From: Cymbomonas tetramitiformis
Lineage: Eukaryota > Chlorophyta > Pyramimonadophyceae > Pyramimonadales > Pyramimonadaceae
Reading direction: 5' to 3'
Length of the DNA stretch: 64,000 bases
Assembly (NCBI GenBank): GCA_001247695.2
Contig: LGRX02035399.1
Location: forward strand, 24,567 to 88,566
Each line of letters begins with the position of its first letter. The first letter of the stretch is position 1. Below are positions 60,661 through 64,000 of the stretch, piece by piece. The notes under the pieces are model-generated. The model was not told the origin of the DNA. It did no database searches and was given only the letters and a program-made list of their open reading frames with translations. The position numbers and the translations under genes are program-made.

Positions 60661-62664
60661 AAAAAAAAACACCATACGAGAAACACGCAGAACGAACACA
60701 AAACAGGCGCTTGAAAACAAATAGCAAATTCCTGAAGAATATCAGTCAGTGAGGGCTTGTAACAACAACAAATCCGTCGGGCAGCAGTACAGCCCGTCAG
60801 TCAGCCTCGCTACAAGAATGCCCTCTACGAAGACAATCAAGGGGCGCCAGCAACCGAATGTTGCTGGCGGCATAGGACATAGCGCAACAACGAACGTGAC
60901 TTCTAAAACAAGGAAACGCTACTCAGCAAGGATGATGGGATTTAACCGGAAAATAGTTAGTATGCACGATACATGCAGCAGAACAAAACGGCACACAGCA
61001 GACAACGGTGTCAGGTGCGCCGCAAAACGAAAGCTTAAAGAATTAACGTGTAAGTGAATATTTGATATGTGAAATCAGCCAGCCGCGGCCCGCGTGGGTC
61101 TCATGTCTGGATGAAGATGGCGGATGGAGATAGCGAAAATTCAGAATGAAAGTTGATGACAGTGTTTCGGGTGTGGCATTCAACTGTGACACTGTAATCT
61201 TCGTCGCAAACCCATGCCATGTCAGCATGTCGCGAGGTGAATTTTTTTGTCGTGTCGCAAACCCATGCCATGTCAGCATGTTGCGAGAGTCTGGAACCAG
61301 TCGCATCGCATTTGTCGCGAGGAAGCCATACTTAAGGGCTTTTTGTGGTGCGGCTTTTTAATTTACCAATATATAAATCGAAACTGATCGCGTCGCTGAT
61401 TGGCTTATCCAGCGTCTGCAAAACCATCTCGTTTTTGTCGTGCGATCCGTTTCCCTTGTCGTCCCATATTCATGGTGCCTATCTCAGGCGCTCGCACTTC
61501 TTATTGGCGGTTATGGGCGATCAGTCCAAAACATCTCATGTAAGCCACCCTGAAATCTGTAGCACGTGCGCCTTCTATAATTATACAAAAAAAACCCGTG
61601 CTCCTTGTACGTGCACAGTCAGCTTATGGTATTTCGCGTGTGACCCATATTCATGGAGTTTATCTAATCTCATGGCTTCTCTGATTGGCGATCGGTCGGA
61701 AATATCTTTTATACGCCATCTGAAATCTGTCGCGCTGATAACTTCTGCATGAATATCCATAATTCGATACTACGCCCAGGAATATTCTATGCGTCTCTGA
61801 TTGGCGGCAATGCTCCACCGATTTGTATATCTCTCCTGCTTGCCATCTTAAGGTGACCGGTGTGGACTGCAATATAATTATATATGGGCGGTTACTCCCG
61901 ATCTGACAGGGAAATCACACTGTTTCCGTAAAAAAGGGCCCCAAGGTGGACAGTTCTGGCAGTATCGTGTGCGTCGATGTCACTTTTTCCAGGAAAACCT
62001 GTTTCGCTCCTATAAGGGAAACGCAGGACCTTGCAGCTTTTTTTTGAAAAAGCTGCGAACCGTCGGTGTATAATGTTGAGTATAATCGGATCTGTTTGCG
62101 ACACGACAAAAAAAATATACCTCGCGACACGAAAAAGGCGCTTCCTTTTCTTTCTTTCTTTCTTTTTATATTTTCTGCTGTTTTTGGTGTGTAATATTAA
62201 CTTCACAGTCTTATATTCCACTGTTTTATTGCATGACAAACTCTGGCCTCTAGCCTAGAATTACAATCACTTTTCCGATATAATGTTTGGTCTCAAACCT
62301 AATACATCTATATCCTTATGTCCAGTCTTGGCATACAGCCTAATACTAACATGTGAAACTTGTCCTTAATTCATTCTCTTGATCAACACTAACTGAGGTC
62401 CACTTTTCCAAGCTTCCCTTTCAACATGTTGCTCTCTAACAATCACTAGCAGGATTCCTGTATTGACATCTGCCATCGACCAATCATGTGCACATATGTG
62501 CCTGATTCTAGTACTCCTCCACCAATCATCAGGCAGATCACGATATTGCCATTGCAGATCTTTTTCTGGAATCCACCAGATCCTCAATATAATTATTGTC
62601 CTTGCAGATCTTCTCCTGAACTCTGCCTGCCATCAATTATTTCTTCATACAGCTGTGACCGGCA

Positions 62665-63305
62665 TGCAACAAGGCCCTTGCAGCATGCAACCACCCGTCA
62701 CCAGCATGCAACCTGGCATATGTAGCATGCAACCTGGTCTCTGTTGCATGCAACCTGGCCTCTGTGGCATGCAACCAGACATCTGTAGCATGCAGACATC
62801 TGTAGCATGCAACCTGACCTTTGTAGCATGCAACCTGGCCTCTGTCGCATGCAACCTGGCCCCTGTGGCATGCAACCCGACATCTGTCGCATGCAACCTG
62901 GCCTCTGTCGCATGCAACCTGGCCTCTGTCGCATGCAACCAGACATCTGTAGCATGCAACCTGGCCTTTGTAGCATGCAACCTGGCCTCTGTCGCATGCA
63001 ACCTGGCCTCTGTGGCATGCAACCCGACATCTGTCGCATGCAACCTGGCCTCTGTGGCATGCAACCCGACATCTGTCTGTAGCATGCAACCTGGCCTCCG
63101 TGGCATGCAACCTGGCCTCTGTAGCATGCAACCTGACATCTGTAGCATGCAACCTGGCCTCCGTGGCATGCAACCGGGCATCTGTAGCATGCAACCAGGC
63201 ATCTGTGGCATGCAACCAGGCATACGCAGCATGCAACCAGGCATCTGTATCATGCAACCACTCGTCGGCAGCATGCAACCAGATCTCTGTAGCATGCAAC
63301 CCCTC
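62665..63305. repeat. GCATGCAACC minisatellite in the second LTR
   Basis: Same 21-bp array as at 51605-52350 with fewer units and two local deletions (near 62790 and 63075). Confidence 0.88.
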
Positions 63306-63327
63306 TGCTCGTACCTCCCGGTACAGT

Positions 63328-64000
63328 GGTCAACCGGTCATTCGTTGGAAGAAACCGATCGCAACCACACTGTTGGACTCTCGGCACGAGGAAGTGCTCC
63401 GTTCCGAATTTCCCGAATTGACCGGCACTTTTGTTGCGGGGTCGCCTGGGATTATTCTTAACAACGACCTCAATCCCTCCCGAGGATTAGCGAACGGCAC
63501 GCCTGCCAATTTCCACAGCTTGATTCTCCAAGACGCAAGCAAATCCATCGATGCGGCAAAAATCAATAATGCCCGTCCGGGAGAAGAGGTGTGGATCGAG
63601 CCGCCTTACGCTGTCAATGTTCACGTTGAGCACTTGGATTCCTCAAATTGGTGCGACCAGGCGACGTTAGCTCCCGAGGTTCGAGCAACTACTAGCGAGG
63701 GAAACGCGACATCTGCGGTGCCCAGCGATGTTAGTCGGCCGCGCAGTATCGTACTCCCCGTTAAGATCGGCAAGCGTCTAGATGATTTGACCGTGAACCG
63801 CGCCTCCCAAAAGAGCAAGATATACTTCCGAGCTCACGGAGTTGATTTGGCTTTCGCCTTGACCTTTCACAAATTCCAAGGACAGACCGTGCAAAAGATA
63901 ATATTAGATCTCAGCCAGACACCGAAGGGCGTCTTTAAGTTATGCTTTCAAGCTTTTTATGTGGGAATGACGCGTGTCAAGCAGTCGGATTGCATTCGTA
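63328..64000 (+). pseudogene. PIF1-like helicase, 3' segment (runs off the window)
   Basis: Open frame from the right target repeat to the window end: GQPVIRWKKPIATTLLD, then ELTGTFVAGSPGIILNNDLN, GLANGTPANFHSLILQD, and near the end VDLAFALTFHKFQGQTVQKI and FQAFYVGMTRVKQ. These are the late motifs of superfamily 1 helicases (G..G..NG, FA.T.HK.QG, YV..TR). They fit a PIF1-type or Helitron-type helicase. No HUH Rep domain is visible to decide between them. Confidence 0.7.

Larger units (their letters stand above)
59711..62145. mobile_element. Mutator-like non-autonomous transposon (2435 bp) in the LTR
   Basis: It starts GGTAGCACTTCACTTGTGTC and its reverse-complemented end reads GGAAGCGCCTTTTTCGTGTC, an imperfect inverted repeat with shared GTGTCGC. 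The 9-bp repeat TTTTCTTTC flanks it (59702-59710 and 62146-62154). Comparison with the uninterrupted LTR at 51091-51120 confirms exact insertion with one duplication. Terminal regions are rich in TTTGTCGC motifs. No transposase is encoded. Confidence 0.82.
51036..63325 (-). mobile_element. Ty3/gypsy chromovirus with two DNA methyltransferase domains
   Basis: The element is bounded by TGTACC and GGTACA and flanked by the 5-bp target repeat GTGGT (51031-51035 and 63326-63330). LTRs are 51036-52375 and 59643-63325, the latter split by another transposon. A polypurine tract (minus strand GAGGGGGGAGGAGT, 52376-52389) abuts the left LTR. A primer-binding site TGGTTCTCAGAT lies three bases inside the right LTR. 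On the minus strand the order is gag, C-terminal RT, RNase H, adenine-MTase-like domain, integrase, chromodomain and C5-MTase. Protease and the N-terminal half of RT are missing and several frame breaks exist, so the copy is defective. Confidence 0.92.
59643..63325 (-). repeat. 5' LTR of the Ty3/gypsy element, interrupted
   Basis: LTR sequence is present at 59643-59710 and 62146-63325, together about 1.24 kb. It matches 51036-52375 apart from scattered substitutions and about five fewer minisatellite units. The transposon at 59711-62145 splits it within the TTCTTTC tract. Confidence 0.9.

Overview
The window is repeat-rich nuclear DNA of a eukaryote, most likely a unicellular or algal protist. 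The evidence is spliced exons with GT/AG borders, chromodomain-type Ty3/gypsy and other LTR retrotransposons, hAT- and Mutator-like DNA transposons, long minisatellites and an integrated polinton-like virus. I cannot name the species. There is an 801-base assembly gap at 11770-12570. No bacterial operons, rRNA genes or CRISPR arrays are visible.

Layout. (1) 1-11.8 kb: three minus-strand exons of a SNF2-family helicase C-terminal lobe, separated by introns, one of about 4.9 kb filled with interspersed repeats. The same repeats continue to the gap, with a collinear 1.33-kb direct duplication and a 67-residue tandem coding repeat. (2) 12.6-19 kb: two convergent paralogous copies of a spliced gene. 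One has a DUF6729-like cysteine-rich exon. The other is split by a 1.56-kb Mutator-like element and ends in eight roughly 194-bp tandem units. (3) 19-33.7 kb: gene-poor DNA with a gypsy integrase relic, a 1.24-kb hAT-type element (8-bp target duplication), a 1.67-kb element with about 210-bp inverted repeats, and one convincing host gene for a small secreted cysteine-containing protein (31438-32052).

(4) 33.7-49.5 kb: an AT-rich polinton-like virus. It carries a protein-primed-type DNA polymerase B, a DUF5754-like small protein, a DDE integrase, a class-3 lipase, several unknown or structural genes, a major capsid protein and YadA-like fibre genes. A gag-only LTR retrotransposon (236-bp LTRs with one visible mismatch, TSD TTCAA) splits the capsid gene. 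A truncated relative of that element cuts the last fibre-like gene. No packaging ATPase, maturation protease or terminal inverted repeat is visible, so this copy is incomplete and fixed. Many viral genes carry TATACA a few bases before the ATG, and hairpins overlap two stop codons.

(5) 50.8-64 kb: a PIF1-like helicase gene split by a 12.3-kb minus-strand Ty3/gypsy chromovirus (TSD GTGGT, 1.3-kb LTRs, PBS and PPT visible). Its pol carries an N6-adenine methyltransferase-like domain before the integrase, and a chromodomain plus a C5-cytosine methyltransferase after it. Protease and half of RT are deleted at GCATGC-repeat arrays. A 2.4-kb Mutator-like element sits in one LTR. The retrotransposon with two DNA methyltransferase modules and the retrotransposon-disrupted virus are the most interesting parts of the window.
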